From NCBI RefSeq assembly GCF_017115025.1, contig NZ_JABXKM010000018.1, forward strand, positions 1 through 35,551: a stretch of DNA of 35,551 nt. The letters are read 5' to 3'. The notes below the pieces were generated by a model that saw only the letters and a list, made by a program, of their open reading frames with translations, did not search any database and was not told the origin of the DNA. A program made the position numbers and the translations under genes. Source of the stretch: Nostoc sp. NOS(2021). Its GTDB lineage: Bacteria; Cyanobacteriota; Cyanobacteriia; Cyanobacteriales; Nostocaceae. Each line of letters starts with the position of its first letter. Within the stretch, counting starts at the first letter, position 1. Of the stretch, positions 16,251 to 26,638 are shown piece after piece.

Positions 16251-17006
16251 TCAAAAGCTTGGTTGCCATCGCCACCTCTGATCAGAGGTTCTACCGGAAC
16301 TACTGTTATATCCAGATAGTTCGCAATCATAAAGTATCAATGACGCACCATTAGCTGTGCCAGGATCTCCAGATACATCAATGCATTTGTTGGATAATAC
16401 ATTTCTGATAAATCCTGCACCAATGTATTCCCACCTCTGATCTGTGATTCTACCGGAACTACTGTTATATCCAGATAGTTCGCAATCATAAAGTATCAAT
16501 GGCGCACCATTAGCTGTGCCAGGATCTCCATTTACATCAAGGCATTTGTTGGATAATACATTTCTGATAAATCCCCCACGAATAAATTCCCATTTCTGAT
16601 CTGTGATTCTACCGGAACTACTGTTATATCCAGATAGTTCGCAATCATAAAGTATCAATGGCGCACCATTAGCTGTGCCAGGATCTCCATTTACATCAAG
16701 GCATTTGTTGGATAATACATTTCTGATAAATCCCCCACGAATAAATTCCCATTTCTGATCTGTGATTCTACCGGAACTACTGTTATATCCAGATAGTTCG
16801 CAATCATAAAGTATCAATGGCGCACCATTAACTGTGCCAGGATCTCCATTTACATCAAGGCATCTGTTGGATAGCTCGTTTATTATAAACATTCCCCCTA
16901 CTTGTGCAATAGCATTTTGATTTTCTAGAATGCAAGTTGCTCCCCATAACAGCGAGCCAACGAATCCAACTGCGATCGCTGTATGCTTTTTTAAATTAGG
17001 TTTCAC
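16251..17006 (-). CDS. Secreted four-lobed ricin-type lectin
   Basis: A 251-aa protein with an N-terminal signal (hydrophobic stretch about residues 10-34) and then four tandem 53-aa units. Each unit has a Cys...Cys pair (NKCLDVNGDPG and ILYDCELSGYN) and ends in DQ(K/R)WE, the QxW motif of ricin-B beta-trefoils. Ricin domains normally have three lobes, so four is unusual. Residues of the first three units are nearly identical, and the DNA units are 159 bp apart, implying recent duplication. The start is GTG at 17006 with AAGGAG nine bases upstream. It probably binds carbohydrate outside the cell. No catalytic domain is attached. Confidence 0.82.
   Translation of the reverse strand: MKPNLKKHTAIAVGFVGSLLWGATCILENQNAIAQVGGMFIINELSNRCLDVNGDPGTVNGAPLILYDCELSGYNSSSGRITDQKWEFIRGGFIRNVLSNKCLDVNGDPGTANGAPLILYDCELSGYNSSSGRITDQKWEFIRGGFIRNVLSNKCLDVNGDPGTANGAPLILYDCELSGYNSSSGRITDQRWEYIGAGFIRNVLSNKCIDVSGDPGTANGASLILYDCELSGYNSSSGRTSDQRWRWQPSF
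16290..16865. repeat. 159-bp direct repeat inside the lectin gene
   Basis: The segment starting GGAACTACTGTTATATCC occurs at 16296, 16455, 16614 and 16773, a period of 159 bp. The middle copies are nearly identical at the DNA level, while the copy nearest 16,296 has drifted most. The pattern suggests unequal exchange or replication slippage. Confidence 0.9.
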
Positions 17007-17116
17007 AAATTTTTTCTCCTTAATTTCGTGTTTCTACGTTATTAAAAAACCTTGGTAAGCTTCAGAATATACTGTTAGTTACTATCTAATAAATGAACTT
17101 TTAGAAAATTTACACT

Positions 17117-18031
17117 TTGAAAGGACTTGACAAACTAACTACTACGGACTTGTCAGCCTGGATACAACAAGCTAAAACCCAAGCTGAACGAGGACAAGTT
17201 TGCGATCGCATCCCATTATTAGCTAAAGCTTATCCTGGGTGGTTTGCAGTTCACATCTGCTGTGAATCGGGGAAAACTATCAGTTTTGGGGATACAGCTT
17301 GTGTTTTCCCGCTAATGAGCGTGATTAAGCCATTTTCTCTACTTTATCTGCTAGAACATCTAGGCGCAGAAACGGTTTTTGGATGGGTTGGGGTGGAACC
17401 ATCGGATGCACCCTTCAATTCTTTAGAACAATTAGTTAGCGATCGCGGACGCCCCCGCAACCCGATGATTAATAGTGGGGCAATTACCCTCTCTGATAAA
17501 TTGCCAGGAAAGGACGCAAGCGATCGCACTTTTCTATTTTGTCAATGGCTTAACCAATTAGCAGGTTGCCAATTAAGGTTAGATGAGGTAATGCTGGCTT
17601 CAGTGCGATTAACACGCTCAACAGCTAATCAAGCGATCGCTAATTATCTCGCCGAAGCCGGTCATCTAGAAAATATTGAAACAGCACTTGACACTTACGA
17701 GCAAATATGCTGTCTGTCTGGGCGAGTTGAAGATTTAGCCCTGTTAGGAAAACTCCTAGCTTGTGAAAATGGCTGTTTATCAGCACAAAATCGCCGAATT
17801 GTCAACGCTGTGATGTTAACTTGTGGACTATACGAAGCTTCTGCTCAGTTTGCAGTCAGAGTTGGTCTACCGATGAAATCAGGGATTGGTGGTGGACTTG
17901 TAGCAATAGTGCCAGGTGAGGGAGCGATCGCTTGTTACAGTCCTGGGTTGGATAATATCGGAAATCCTGTAGGTGCGATCGCATTTGTTGAGGCTTTAGC
18001 GCAAGAGTTGCAGTTGAGTATTTTTGGTTAA
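17117..18031 (+). CDS. glsA: Glutaminase A
   Basis: A serine-dependent glutaminase of the beta-lactamase-like fold that converts glutamine to glutamate and ammonia. The 304 aa match the family. The SxxK catalytic pair is in PLMSVIKPFSL (about residue 68), followed by RPRNPMINSGAI, the Tyr-containing ETALDTYEQICCLSG region and a C-terminal SGIGGGLVAIVPG. The start used is TTG at 17117; no in-frame ATG lies nearby. The gene is divergent from the lectin gene, with the two starts 110 bp apart. Its 3' end overlaps the convergent lipoprotein gene by 36 bp. Confidence 0.93.
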   Translation: MKGLDKLTTTDLSAWIQQAKTQAERGQVCDRIPLLAKAYPGWFAVHICCESGKTISFGDTACVFPLMSVIKPFSLLYLLEHLGAETVFGWVGVEPSDAPFNSLEQLVSDRGRPRNPMINSGAITLSDKLPGKDASDRTFLFCQWLNQLAGCQLRLDEVMLASVRLTRSTANQAIANYLAEAGHLENIETALDTYEQICCLSGRVEDLALLGKLLACENGCLSAQNRRIVNAVMLTCGLYEASAQFAVRVGLPMKSGIGGGLVAIVPGEGAIACYSPGLDNIGNPVGAIAFVEALAQELQLSIFG

Positions 18032-19423
18032 TTCTGGTTTTTCTGAATCGGGATCTGTTGTTTTAGGTAACAGCGTTGATTCAGGAGTTGGCGTAATTAT
18101 TTCTGGTGCTGGAGACTCAATAATCTCTGGCAGCGTGGGTGGCAAACTCGGAGATGGTGCAATTGTTACTTGGGGAGTGGGAACTTTACCCGCCCCACGG
18201 TTGAAAAATCCACCAAATCTAGGTTTTGTTGGCTGAGGCGCAACTTTTTCAGGTAACGACGTTGATTCAGGAGTTGGCGTAATTATTTCTGGTGGTGTTG
18301 GGGACAAACTGGGAGATGGTACAGCCGTTGGAATTTCTAATTTTGGCTGTTCTGGCTGTGTTTTGGATTCTTTTGGAACTTCAGTTTCAGGAATGGGCTG
18401 TTTTTCTACCTTTGGTTGTATTTCGGGTGTTTTTTCAACAGATGGCGTGGGTGTGAGTCTATAATTCGGGTCTACAATGGGGCGCACCTCATCTGCTGTA
18501 AGTTCTCCTCTGGTAATTCTCGACAGAGTATCTTTACCCTTTGGCTGGTAGTCAATCAATCTAACTGTGGTATTAAAGGCATTTTTGACAGGATTTCCCT
18601 GGTTATCGAGAAATTCCAGTTTTACCCAGTTTTTACCTGGACGGAAGCCTTTAAGATAAACTGCTTGCCAGCGATCGAAAATAAAGCTTTCACCATTAAT
18701 TGTGCAGCGGATGCGCCAATCACTGAATTCGTCGTTAGGATTGTCCTTCCCGACGAGGTGCAGGGGAGCGTTAGTTAGGTAAAAGTCCAGTAAGATTGGT
18801 TCTGCTCCGTAGCTGCTTTGAGGACGGCTGTAAGTTAGCAGAGGTAATTTGGGATCTGGGTTGTTGTCGTCAGTTTTGGTGAAGACGTGAAATGTTGTCT
18901 GAGCATAAGCACCTTCATTCTTAAAGCTTTCATGCCAAGGACGGGAGGCAAAGACGCGCAGCGTATGAGTACCTGGAGACAAATCTGGGAAAGCCAAGGG
19001 CTGATTCAGGTCGTAAACCGGTATATAAGGTTGGTTATCCAGAATTACGTGTAGATGGGGCCCAAGTTGTAATTGTGGGTCTTTAAATATTGGTAGATCC
19101 TTAACCTGAAAACTGGCTGTGACTTTGTTATCTTGGAAAACTTCATCAGGTAGTGGAGTCACAATTGTCACTTGTGGCTGATAAACTTCCAAGATTGGAC
19201 GCAGTTCTTGGATCACAGATGGTGGGGAAATTTCCGAAAATTGCTTTGAAATTTGAGATATCTGTGGGGGGTTTTCTCTATAGCCAGTAGATACTTCCTG
19301 GCTACCAGCTTTCTCGCCACAACTGATCAAGCTTAATACCAGCACCAATGTCATTACCCACCTGAGAATCGGGAACCTCTCAGGGAGGAGCTTCTCTAAT
19401 ACCCTTTTCTGCCACGAGTTCAT
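17996..19423 (-). CDS. Proline-rich lipoprotein of unknown function
   Basis: A 475-aa exported protein from the ATG at 19423; a GTG three codons earlier is also possible. A signal with lipobox LISC (about Cys35) is followed by a globular part with GPHLHVILDNQPYIPVYDL and SPGTHTLRVFASRPWHESF, resembling immunoglobulin-like extracellular domains. From about residue 320 it is a low-complexity, Pro/Thr/Ser-rich tail with a repeated module SPSLSPTPPEIITPTPEST, duplicated at the DNA level. The tail is probably a wall-spanning spacer. I do not recognise a named family. Its last 36 bp overlap the glutaminase gene on the other strand. Confidence 0.75.
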   Translation of the reverse strand: MNSWQKRVLEKLLPERFPILRWVMTLVLVLSLISCGEKAGSQEVSTGYRENPPQISQISKQFSEISPPSVIQELRPILEVYQPQVTIVTPLPDEVFQDNKVTASFQVKDLPIFKDPQLQLGPHLHVILDNQPYIPVYDLNQPLAFPDLSPGTHTLRVFASRPWHESFKNEGAYAQTTFHVFTKTDDNNPDPKLPLLTYSRPQSSYGAEPILLDFYLTNAPLHLVGKDNPNDEFSDWRIRCTINGESFIFDRWQAVYLKGFRPGKNWVKLEFLDNQGNPVKNAFNTTVRLIDYQPKGKDTLSRITRGELTADEVRPIVDPNYRLTPTPSVEKTPEIQPKVEKQPIPETEVPKESKTQPEQPKLEIPTAVPSPSLSPTPPEIITPTPESTSLPEKVAPQPTKPRFGGFFNRGAGKVPTPQVTIAPSPSLPPTLPEIIESPAPEIITPTPESTLLPKTTDPDSEKPELTKNTQLQLLR

Positions 19424-19959
19424 GCGTTGCACCCAGTGATAGTCTTCGACAATTGACTAGATTATTTTGGCTCAAACTGTCCATAGGGAACATAGCCCAA
19501 AAGGTGAAATCTGCCTCACATCACATAAGTTTTCCTGTGGATCTGAGAAAATTTTAAAAAAATCATATTAATTACAGCTTTTTACTTACAAAAATTGAAA
19601 TATGACACAAATATTCACGGGTAACAGTAGCAAAAGCTGGAACATCGGCTACATACAGCCAAACCATAAATTTTACGAATTGTTATCCTTTGTAAATTAA
19701 ATGGAGAATCTATTGACTTTTGGACAAATAGTTTGAAGTTAAAAGCCAGATTAGGCACGAATTTCAGCCAGATTCGAGCAAGTTTGAATTATTGTTAAAA
19801 TATCTCCAACAAAGTACAAGTGAAGACTCTATAATTCAACGAGAAACAACTATCCACATCGGGTCTTCATCGCGGCTTCAGTAAAATTCTGGAGTATGCG
19901 GGAATGGTTCATTTTGTGGTATTCATGATTCCTCATTCCTGATCAAGAGAGGAGGTCGA
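19424..19959 (+). promoter_or_regulatory. psaA upstream region
   Basis: A 536-bp AT-rich spacer that must hold the psaA promoter. TTACA boxes occur at 19572-19576 and 19586-19590, 14 bases apart. RpaB-type HLR1 sites have such boxes spaced by ten, so this is not a canonical site. A ribosome site GAGGAGG lies five bases before the psaA ATG. Confidence 0.5.
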
Positions 19960-22218
19960 ATGACAATAAGTCCTCCGGAGCGAGAGGAAAAAAAGGCAAG
20001 AGTAATCGTCGATAACGACCCGGTTCCTACCTCATTCGAGAGATGGGCACAACCTGGGCACTTTGACAGAACCTTAGCCAGAGGTCCCAAAACCACCACA
20101 TGGATTTGGAACCTGCACGCACTCGCCCATGATTTTGATACACATACAAGCGATTTAGAAGACATCTCCCGCAAGATATTCTCAGCCCACTTCGGCCACT
20201 TGGCTGTAGTGACAATCTGGTTGAGCGGGATGATTTTCCACGGCGCAAAGTTTTCTAACTACGAAGCTTGGCTAACCGACCCGTTGAACGTTAAGCCTAG
20301 TGCCCAGGTCGTTTGGCCCATTGTGGGACAAGACATTTTAAATGGTGATGTTGGCGGTGGTTTCCACGGTATTCAAATCACCTCCGGTTTGTTCCAAGTA
20401 TGGCGTGGTTGGGGGATTACAAACTCCTTCCAACTTTACTGCACAGCGATCGGTGGCTTGGTATTAGCAGGCTTATTCCTATTTGCCGGCTGGTTCCACT
20501 ACCACAAACGCGCTCCCAAACTGGAATGGTTCCAGAATGTGGAATCGATGCTGAATCACCACTTGCAAGTATTGCTAGGTTGTGGTTCCTTGGGATGGGC
20601 AGGTCACTTAATCCACGTGTCCGCACCGACCAACAAGCTTTTGGATGCAGGCGTTGCTCTCAAAGACATACCCTTGCCCCACGAGTTCATCTTGAACAAA
20701 GACTTGTTGACCGAACTATACCCTGGCTTTGCTGCTGGTTTAGCACCTTTCTTCACCTTGAACTGGGGTCAGTATGCTGACTTCCTCACCTTCAAGGGCG
20801 GTCTGAACCCGGTAACAGGCGGCTTGTGGTTGACAGATATTTCCCATCACCACTTAGCGATCGCAGTCCTGTTCATCATTGCTGGTCACCAGTACCGTAC
20901 CAACTGGGGTATTGGTCACAGCATTAAAGAGATTCTAGAAAACCACAAAGGGCCCTTCACCGGTGAAGGTCACAAAGGTCTCTACGAAAATCTGACCACC
21001 TCTTGGCACGCTCAGTTGGCTACTAACCTGGCCTTCTTGGGTTCGCTGACCATCATCATCGCGCATCACATGTACGCGATGCCTCCCTATCCATACTTGG
21101 CAACTGACTACGCTACGCAGTTGTGCATATTCACACACCATATGTGGATCGGTGGCTTCTTAATTGTTGGTGGAGCGGCTCACGCTGCTATCTTCATGGT
21201 GCGGGATTACGATCCAGTTGTGAACCAAAACAACGTGTTGGATCGGGTAATTCGTCACCGGGATGCGATTATTTCTCATCTAAACTGGGTGTCTATTTTC
21301 CTCGGCTTCCATAGCTTTGGACTTTACATCCACAACGACACAATGCGAGCATTGGGTCGTCCTCAAGACTTGTTCTCTGATACAGGGATTCAATTGCAGC
21401 CAGTTTTTGCCCAGTGGATACAAAATATCCACGCCTTGGCTCCTGGTACAACTGCACCTAATGCCCTAGAACCAGTTAGCTATGTCTTTGGCGGCGGTAT
21501 TTTGGCTGTTGGCGGGAAAGTGGCAGCTGCACCCATTGTTTTGGGCACAGCGGACTTCCTAATTCACCACATTCACGCCTTCACCATTCACGTCACCGTC
21601 CTAATTCTGCTCAAAGGTGTGCTATACGCCCGTAGCTCTCGTCTGATTCCAGACAAAGCTAACCTGGGCTTCCGCTTCCCCTGCGACGGTCCTGGTCGTG
21701 GCGGTACCTGTCAAGTGTCTGGTTGGGATCACGTATTCCTCGGACTTTTCTGGATGTACAACTCCATATCGATTGTAATTTTCCACTTCAGTTGGAAGAT
21801 GCAATCAGATGTCTGGGGAACCGTAGATGCAGCCGGGAATGTGACTCACATCACTGGTGATAACTTTGCCCAAAGCGCCATCACCATCAACGGTTGGTTG
21901 CGTGACTTCTTGTGGGCACAAGCTACACAAGTCATCAATTCCTATGGCAGTGCGCTATCTGCCTATGGTCTACTCTTCTTAGGCGCTCACTTTGTCTGGG
22001 CATTCAGCTTGATGTTCCTGTTCAGTGGTCGCGGCTACTGGCAAGAACTGATTGAGTCCATTGTTTGGGCGCATAACAAACTGAAGGTAGCACCAGCAAT
22101 TCAGCCTCGCGCTCTGAGCATTATTCAGGGTCGGGCTGTAGGGGTAGCTCACTACCTCTTGGGAGGAATTGCCACAACTTGGGCATTCTTCCATGCACAC
22201 ATCCTTTCAGTAGGGTAG
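19960..22218 (+). CDS. psaA: Photosystem I P700 apoprotein A1
   Basis: The large subunit PsaA of the photosystem I reaction centre in the thylakoid membrane, which binds P700, the A-branch cofactors and half of the FX iron-sulphur cluster. The length is 752 aa, as expected, and eleven membrane spans are visible. The FX-binding loop [19 protein letters not shown] supplies two cysteines. Many conserved His residues for chlorophyll are in place, including WGTVDAAG...HITGD and the [10 protein letters not shown] region. A GAGGAGG ribosome site precedes the ATG. It forms an operon with psaB, 134 bp downstream, separated by a repeat hairpin. Confidence 0.99.
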   Translation: MTISPPEREEKKARVIVDNDPVPTSFERWAQPGHFDRTLARGPKTTTWIWNLHALAHDFDTHTSDLEDISRKIFSAHFGHLAVVTIWLSGMIFHGAKFSNYEAWLTDPLNVKPSAQVVWPIVGQDILNGDVGGGFHGIQITSGLFQVWRGWGITNSFQLYCTAIGGLVLAGLFLFAGWFHYHKRAPKLEWFQNVESMLNHHLQVLLGCGSLGWAGHLIHVSAPTNKLLDAGVALKDIPLPHEFILNKDLLTELYPGFAAGLAPFFTLNWGQYADFLTFKGGLNPVTGGLWLTDISHHHLAIAVLFIIAGHQYRTNWGIGHSIKEILENHKGPFTGEGHKGLYENLTTSWHAQLATNLAFLGSLTIIIAHHMYAMPPYPYLATDYATQLCIFTHHMWIGGFLIVGGAAHAAIFMVRDYDPVVNQNNVLDRVIRHRDAIISHLNWVSIFLGFHSFGLYIHNDTMRALGRPQDLFSDTGIQLQPVFAQWIQNIHALAPGTTAPNALEPVSYVFGGGILAVGGKVAAAPIVLGTADFLIHHIHAFTIHVTVLILLKGVLYARSSRLIPDKANLGFRFPCDGPGRGGTCQVSGWDHVFLGLFWMYNSISIVIFHFSWKMQSDVWGTVDAAGNVTHITGDNFAQSAITINGWLRDFLWAQATQVINSYGSALSAYGLLFLGAHFVWAFSLMFLFSGRGYWQELIESIVWAHNKLKVAPAIQPRALSIIQGRAVGVAHYLLGGIATTWAFFHAHILSVG

Positions 22219-22230
22219 CAATCAGTTGTG

Positions 22231-22305
22231 GAGTGCTGAGTGCTGAGTGCTGAGTGCTGAGAAAATACTCAAAACTTGGTACTCAGGACTCAAAACTCAG
22301 GACTC
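22231..22305 (+). repeat. STRR heptamers forming a hairpin between psaA and psaB
   Basis: Four GAGTGCT heptamers (22231-22261) face ACTCAGG/ACTCAAA heptamers (22281-22305). The arms can pair at 21 of 25 positions, with a 25-base loop. It is transcribed if psaA and psaB share one message. It could affect mRNA processing or stability, which is inferred. Confidence 0.85.
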
Positions 22306-22352
22306 TAGACGCTGGTATTTGATGGCTAAAGGTCAGAGGATTTATTAAACCT

Positions 22353-24578
22353 ATGGCGACAAAATTTCCGAAATTTAGCCAGGATCTCGCACAGGATCCG
22401 ACGACTCGTCGGATATGGTATGCGATCGCTACAGGCAACGATTTTGAAACCCATGATGGCATCACAGAGGAAAATCTTTACCAAAAGATTTTCGCAACTC
22501 ACTTCGGTCACTTGGCAATCATCTTCCTGTGGGCATCCAGCCTCCTGTTCCACGTAGCCTGGCAAGGTAACTTTGAACAGTGGATTAAAGATCCCCTTCA
22601 CATCCGTCCCATCGCCCATGCGATTTGGGACCCCCACTTTGGTAAACCAGCGATCGAAGCTTTTACCCAAGCTGGCGCTAGCAATCCGGTAAACATTACC
22701 TACTCTGGTCTCTACCATTGGTGGTATACCATCGGTATGCGGAATAACGGCGAACTGTACAACGGTTCAGTTTTCTTGCTGTTATTCGCTGCTGTATTAC
22801 TGTTTGCTGGTTGGCTGCACTTGCAACCCAAGTACCGTCCTAGCTTGGCATGGTTTAAGAGCGCTGAACATCGCCTAAACCACCACTTAGCAGGTTTGTT
22901 TGGTGTTAGTTCATTGGCATGGGCTGGTCACTTAATTCACGTTGCTGTCCCCGAAGCTCGCGGTCAGCACGTAGGTTGGGATAACTTCCTGAATACCCCA
23001 CCCCACCCAGCCGGTTTGACACCATTCTTTACAGGCAACTGGGGTGTTTACTCTCAAAACCCTGACACTCCTGGACATATATTCGGGACATCGCAAGGTG
23101 CAGGAACTGCAATTCTGAGTTTCTTGGGTGGTTTCCATCCCCAGACAGAAGCTTTGTGGCTGACTGACATAGCTCATCACCACTTAGCGATCGCAGTTTT
23201 ATTCATCGTTGCTGGTCACATGTACCGGACAAACTTTGGGATTGGTCACAGTCTCAAGGAAGCATTAAATGCCAAGAATTTCTTTGGTATTCCTGTTGAA
23301 GGCCCGTTCAACCTACCTCACCAAGGTATCTACGACACCTACAACAACTCCCTGCACTTCCAATTGGGTTGGCACTTAGCAGCGCTAGGTGTTGTTACTT
23401 CCCTGGTAGCGCAGCACATGTACTCCATGCCTTCCTACGCATTTATTGCGAAGGACTACACAACTCAGGCAGCGTTGTACACGCATCACCAGTATATTGC
23501 TGGATTCCTGATGCTTGGTGCTTTTGCTCACGGAGCAATCTTCTGGGTACGTGATTACGACCCAGAGCAAAACAAGGGTAACGTGCTTGAGCGCGTACTT
23601 CAGCACAAAGAAGCGATTATTTCCCACCTTAGCTGGGTATCCCTTTTCTTGGGCTTTCACACCCTTGGTCTGTACGTACACAACGACGTAGTAGTTGCTT
23701 TCGGTACTCCTGAAAAGCAAATCTTGATTGAGCCAGTATTTGCTCAATTCGTCCAAGCTGCGAACGGTAAAGTACTCTACGGTTTAGATACCTTGCTATC
23801 TAACCCAGATAGTATTGCTTACACAGCATGGCCCAACTACGCTAACGTTTGGCTACCAGGCTGGTTAGATGCCATCAATGCTGGTACTAACTCCCTGTTC
23901 TTGACAATTGGCCCTGGCGACTTCTTGGTACACCATGCGATCGCTTTAGGTCTGCACACCACCACCTTGATCTTGGTCAAAGGTGCTTTGGATGCCCGTG
24001 GTTCTAAGCTGATGCCCGATAAAAAGGACTTCGGCTATGCCTTCCCTTGCGACGGCCCCGGTCGTGGCGGTACTTGCGACATCTCAGCATGGGATTCGTT
24101 CTACCTCGCTACATTCTGGATGCTGAACACCCTTGGTTGGGTTACGTTCTACTGGCATTGGAAGCATCTAGGTATTTGGCAAGGCAACGTAGCTCAGTTC
24201 AATGAGAACTCTACATATCTCATGGGCTGGTTCCGCGATTACCTCTGGGCTAACTCTGCTCAGTTGATTAACGGTTACAACCCCTACGGCGTGAATAACC
24301 TATCTGTCTGGGCTTGGATGTTCTTGTTTGGACACCTAGTTTGGGCTACTGGCTTCATGTTCTTAATCTCCTGGAGAGGTTACTGGCAAGAGTTGATTGA
24401 AACCCTTGTCTGGGCACACGAACGCACTCCTCTGGCTAACCTAGTTCGCTGGAAAGACAAGCCCGTGGCTCTGTCTATTGTTCAAGCTCGTGTAGTTGGT
24501 CTAGCTCACTTCACTGTTGGCTACATCGTGACTTACGCCGCGTTCTTGATTGCTTCTACTGCTGGTAAGTTCGGTTAA
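22353..24578 (+). CDS. psaB: Photosystem I P700 apoprotein A2
   Basis: The second large core subunit of photosystem I, heterodimer partner of PsaA, in the thylakoid membrane. It is 741 aa, the normal size. The FX loop [19 protein letters not shown] provides the other two cysteines. Eleven membrane spans and the conserved His-rich pattern are present, with the C-terminal [20 protein letters not shown] as in the family. It starts with ATG at 22353 and lies downstream of psaA after a heptameric-repeat hairpin. A rho-independent terminator follows the stop by about 30 bases. Confidence 0.99.
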   Translation: MATKFPKFSQDLAQDPTTRRIWYAIATGNDFETHDGITEENLYQKIFATHFGHLAIIFLWASSLLFHVAWQGNFEQWIKDPLHIRPIAHAIWDPHFGKPAIEAFTQAGASNPVNITYSGLYHWWYTIGMRNNGELYNGSVFLLLFAAVLLFAGWLHLQPKYRPSLAWFKSAEHRLNHHLAGLFGVSSLAWAGHLIHVAVPEARGQHVGWDNFLNTPPHPAGLTPFFTGNWGVYSQNPDTPGHIFGTSQGAGTAILSFLGGFHPQTEALWLTDIAHHHLAIAVLFIVAGHMYRTNFGIGHSLKEALNAKNFFGIPVEGPFNLPHQGIYDTYNNSLHFQLGWHLAALGVVTSLVAQHMYSMPSYAFIAKDYTTQAALYTHHQYIAGFLMLGAFAHGAIFWVRDYDPEQNKGNVLERVLQHKEAIISHLSWVSLFLGFHTLGLYVHNDVVVAFGTPEKQILIEPVFAQFVQAANGKVLYGLDTLLSNPDSIAYTAWPNYANVWLPGWLDAINAGTNSLFLTIGPGDFLVHHAIALGLHTTTLILVKGALDARGSKLMPDKKDFGYAFPCDGPGRGGTCDISAWDSFYLATFWMLNTLGWVTFYWHWKHLGIWQGNVAQFNENSTYLMGWFRDYLWANSAQLINGYNPYGVNNLSVWAWMFLFGHLVWATGFMFLISWRGYWQELIETLVWAHERTPLANLVRWKDKPVALSIVQARVVGLAHFTVGYIVTYAAFLIASTAGKFG

Positions 24579-24607
24579 TTCGGCTGCTAGTTTTGTAGAT
24601 AAGTAAT

Positions 24608-24640
24608 AAAAATCCCCTGCCGCAAGGTGGGGGATTTTTT
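24608..24640 (+). terminator. Rho-independent terminator of psaAB
   Basis: AAATCCCCTGCC, a GCAA loop and GGTGGGGGATTTTTT form a stem of about 11 bp with one mismatch, ending in a T run. It lies 30 bases after the psaB stop. Confidence 0.9.
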
Positions 24641-24856
24641 GTTGGATTGGCTATTGTTTGCTTATAAATAATCTCTGGAGGTGGGAGCAATAGATTTGGT
24701 ACAATTGCAGTGATTCGCCTGAATAAAGTTTTGTTAAAAAATACTATGTAAGTTTTAACTAGATTGTTGGCTGGTATCACACAGTTTTGCAGTCTTTTTC
24801 AAGTTATTTTTTCATCAACCAAGAGTCTTGGGTTATTGTAGTGGGGCAGAAGTAAT

Positions 24857-25540
24857 ATGGCAGAACTGGAAATCCCAGAAAAATATAAGCCTGGGTTCAA
24901 ACAACTTGTAAGCATAGACGGCAGAACTATAGATGAATTAATTAATGCTTTGAGGCAAGCCCCCCCTTCACTGCTTATCGAGGATTTGGCATCAATAGTG
25001 GCTTTACAGGTTCAAGCCTTGACCGTAGAAGAAGTAGAAGATTTGATAGAAGCATTGATTTCCCTGTACAATCTTCGAGATTACTTCGACACACCGACAA
25101 ATAAGATTGTAGAAAGAATTAGTCAGGCTGTTCAGGATGATCAAGACCTTCCCAATCTTTCTGGAGCAGAAAAACAAGAATTTGAGCGACGATTAGCTGC
25201 TTTTTTAGAATTTGATGGTGTTCTTAGTGTTACATCTAAAGCAATTGATGTGATGCGTGACCATGAACGTATATTCACACGCTCTCGTGTTCTTACCGAT
25301 ATGCGTCCTATCTTTGAACCAGATTTAGAAAAAGGCCCAGCAGGTGTTGTAATAGTTCACATGCTGAAAATTCAGTATGCAGATTTAGATGGTACACATG
25401 AGTTTTTTGTAGCTTTGGATTCAATAGATTTAGAACAATTACGCCAACAGTTAGATAGAGCAGATAGAAAAGCAAAATCTATCAAATTGATGCTAGGCAG
25501 AGCAAATATTCCATACTTGAATTACCTGGATGTAGAATAA
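24857..25540 (+). CDS. Uncharacterised protein, first gene of a three-gene cassette
   Basis: A 227-aa soluble protein that I do not recognise as a named family. It looks all-helical in the N-terminal two thirds (leucine-rich stretches, TVEEVEDLIEALISLYNLRDYF). A more mixed C-terminal segment reads RVLTDMRPIFEPDLEKGPAG, VIVHMLKIQYADLDGTHEFF and DSIDLEQLRQQLDRADRKAK. The alternation of strands and a final helix loosely resembles a COMM-type domain, but this is only an impression. It begins 278 bp after psaB and runs 11 bases before the next gene, so the three genes are co-transcribed. No signal peptide or membrane segment is present. Confidence 0.8.
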   Translation: MAELEIPEKYKPGFKQLVSIDGRTIDELINALRQAPPSLLIEDLASIVALQVQALTVEEVEDLIEALISLYNLRDYFDTPTNKIVERISQAVQDDQDLPNLSGAEKQEFERRLAAFLEFDGVLSVTSKAIDVMRDHERIFTRSRVLTDMRPIFEPDLEKGPAGVVIVHMLKIQYADLDGTHEFFVALDSIDLEQLRQQLDRADRKAKSIKLMLGRANIPYLNYLDVE

Positions 25541-25551
25541 AGGTTATACAA

Positions 25552-26109
25552 ATGCCAGTTGCTGTAGAAAAGTCTAATCCTTGGGTTACAAAAGACCAAC
25601 ATAATTTAAAGCGCTCTCAGCCTGATTATTTACCGAGCCAAAATGCAATTGAGATGAATCAAGCCAAGTTCAAAGCTCGATTTGACTGGAATGATCTAGA
25701 AGATAAACGAAGAGTACGTGATGAAAATAACTGTGACAATTTACTCTTCTTCAAAAGCGCTAAAGATCGGAAATATGCACTGGAACGCTCTCGATATCGC
25801 TCTGTATCTAGACATATAGACTCAGAAGTCACCTTTACAGCGCTTGTTAAGCAATGGCGTGAAGAAACTCGCGGGATGTCATCTACTAATCAAATGTCGA
25901 TGCACCCTGCATACCAGCAAATTATTGGCATGGGAAAAGCTGTCATCCCACTTTTACTTAGGGAACTGGAAAAGAAATCTGGACACTGGTTTTGGGCATT
26001 AAAATCCATCAGCAGAGAAGATCCTGTACCTCCAGAATATAGGGGAAAGGTAAAGGAGATGACTAAAGCTTGGCTAGAGTGGGGTCGGCAAAGAGGCTAC
26101 AGGTGGTAG
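25552..26109 (+). CDS. Uncharacterised protein, second gene of the cassette
   Basis: A 185-aa basic, Lys/Arg-rich protein. The N-terminal half is polar and probably extended. The C-terminal 90 residues form a compact helical domain: FTALVKQWREETRG, HPAYQQIIGMGKAVIPLLLREL, WFWALKSIS and a closing AWLEWGRQRGYRW. I recall this domain standing beside DUF7689 proteins in other bacteria, but cannot name it. A short AAGG precedes the ATG at 25552. Its stop overlaps the GTG start of the next gene, implying coupled translation and probably stoichiometric products. Confidence 0.8.
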   Translation: MPVAVEKSNPWVTKDQHNLKRSQPDYLPSQNAIEMNQAKFKARFDWNDLEDKRRVRDENNCDNLLFFKSAKDRKYALERSRYRSVSRHIDSEVTFTALVKQWREETRGMSSTNQMSMHPAYQQIIGMGKAVIPLLLRELEKKSGHWFWALKSISREDPVPPEYRGKVKEMTKAWLEWGRQRGYRW

Positions 26110-26576
26110 GTAATAACGCTTGGGTTAAGTTTGTGACAGAAAATATTGAGCGTGATTATCCTAACCTCACTGTCTATGGATACAAACTTACCAGTCCAGA
26201 TACAATTGATTACAACTGTATTGCTTGGGCAGCAGAAGATGATGAAACATGGTGGTGGCCAGATATTCAACATCAGTACTACTGGCCACCAGATATTTCT
26301 AGAGAAGAAACGCTTGAAGCCTTTCAAGAAGTATATAAAATGCTTGGCTATGAAGTCTGTGAAGGTGATGTTTTAGAAGAGAGATTTAAAAAAATAGCTA
26401 TATATACTAATTCCAATAAAGTACCAACCCACGTTGCGAGACAACTACCGACTGGTAAATGGACAAGTAAACTGGGATCACTTGAAGATATAGAGCATAA
26501 TAATTTACAAGGGCTAACTGGAAATCCTGGTTATGGAGAGGTTGCCTGTATTATGAAAAAATCAATTCCAGTGTAG
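26103..26576 (+). CDS. DUF7689-type protein with a Cys/His papain-like motif
   Basis: A 157-aa protein. From the GTG at 26103, which overlaps the previous stop, residues 38-44 are NCIAWAA with Cys39, followed by a Trp-rich WWWPDIQHQYYWPPD segment. The second half has a THVARQLPTGKW core with His110, then SKLGSLEDIEH. A nucleophile Cys followed by a His about 70 residues later, with an acidic residue near the end, fits a papain-like cysteine hydrolase or transglutaminase-like fold. The DUF7689 label is from memory. An upstream TTG at 26070 gives a longer form but lies inside the previous gene. Catalysis is inferred. Confidence 0.78.
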   Translation: MVGNNAWVKFVTENIERDYPNLTVYGYKLTSPDTIDYNCIAWAAEDDETWWWPDIQHQYYWPPDISREETLEAFQEVYKMLGYEVCEGDVLEERFKKIAIYTNSNKVPTHVARQLPTGKWTSKLGSLEDIEHNNLQGLTGNPGYGEVACIMKKSIPV

Positions 26577-26638
26577 AAAATATTTAGCATTGCGATGAGT
26601 ACAATGACATTACAGATTTTCACCAGAGGAGTTATTAG

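Noticed and set aside
19572-19590. HLR1 (RpaB) site upstream of psaA
   Set aside because: The two TTACA boxes are 14 bases apart, not the ten expected, and flanking bases do not fit well.
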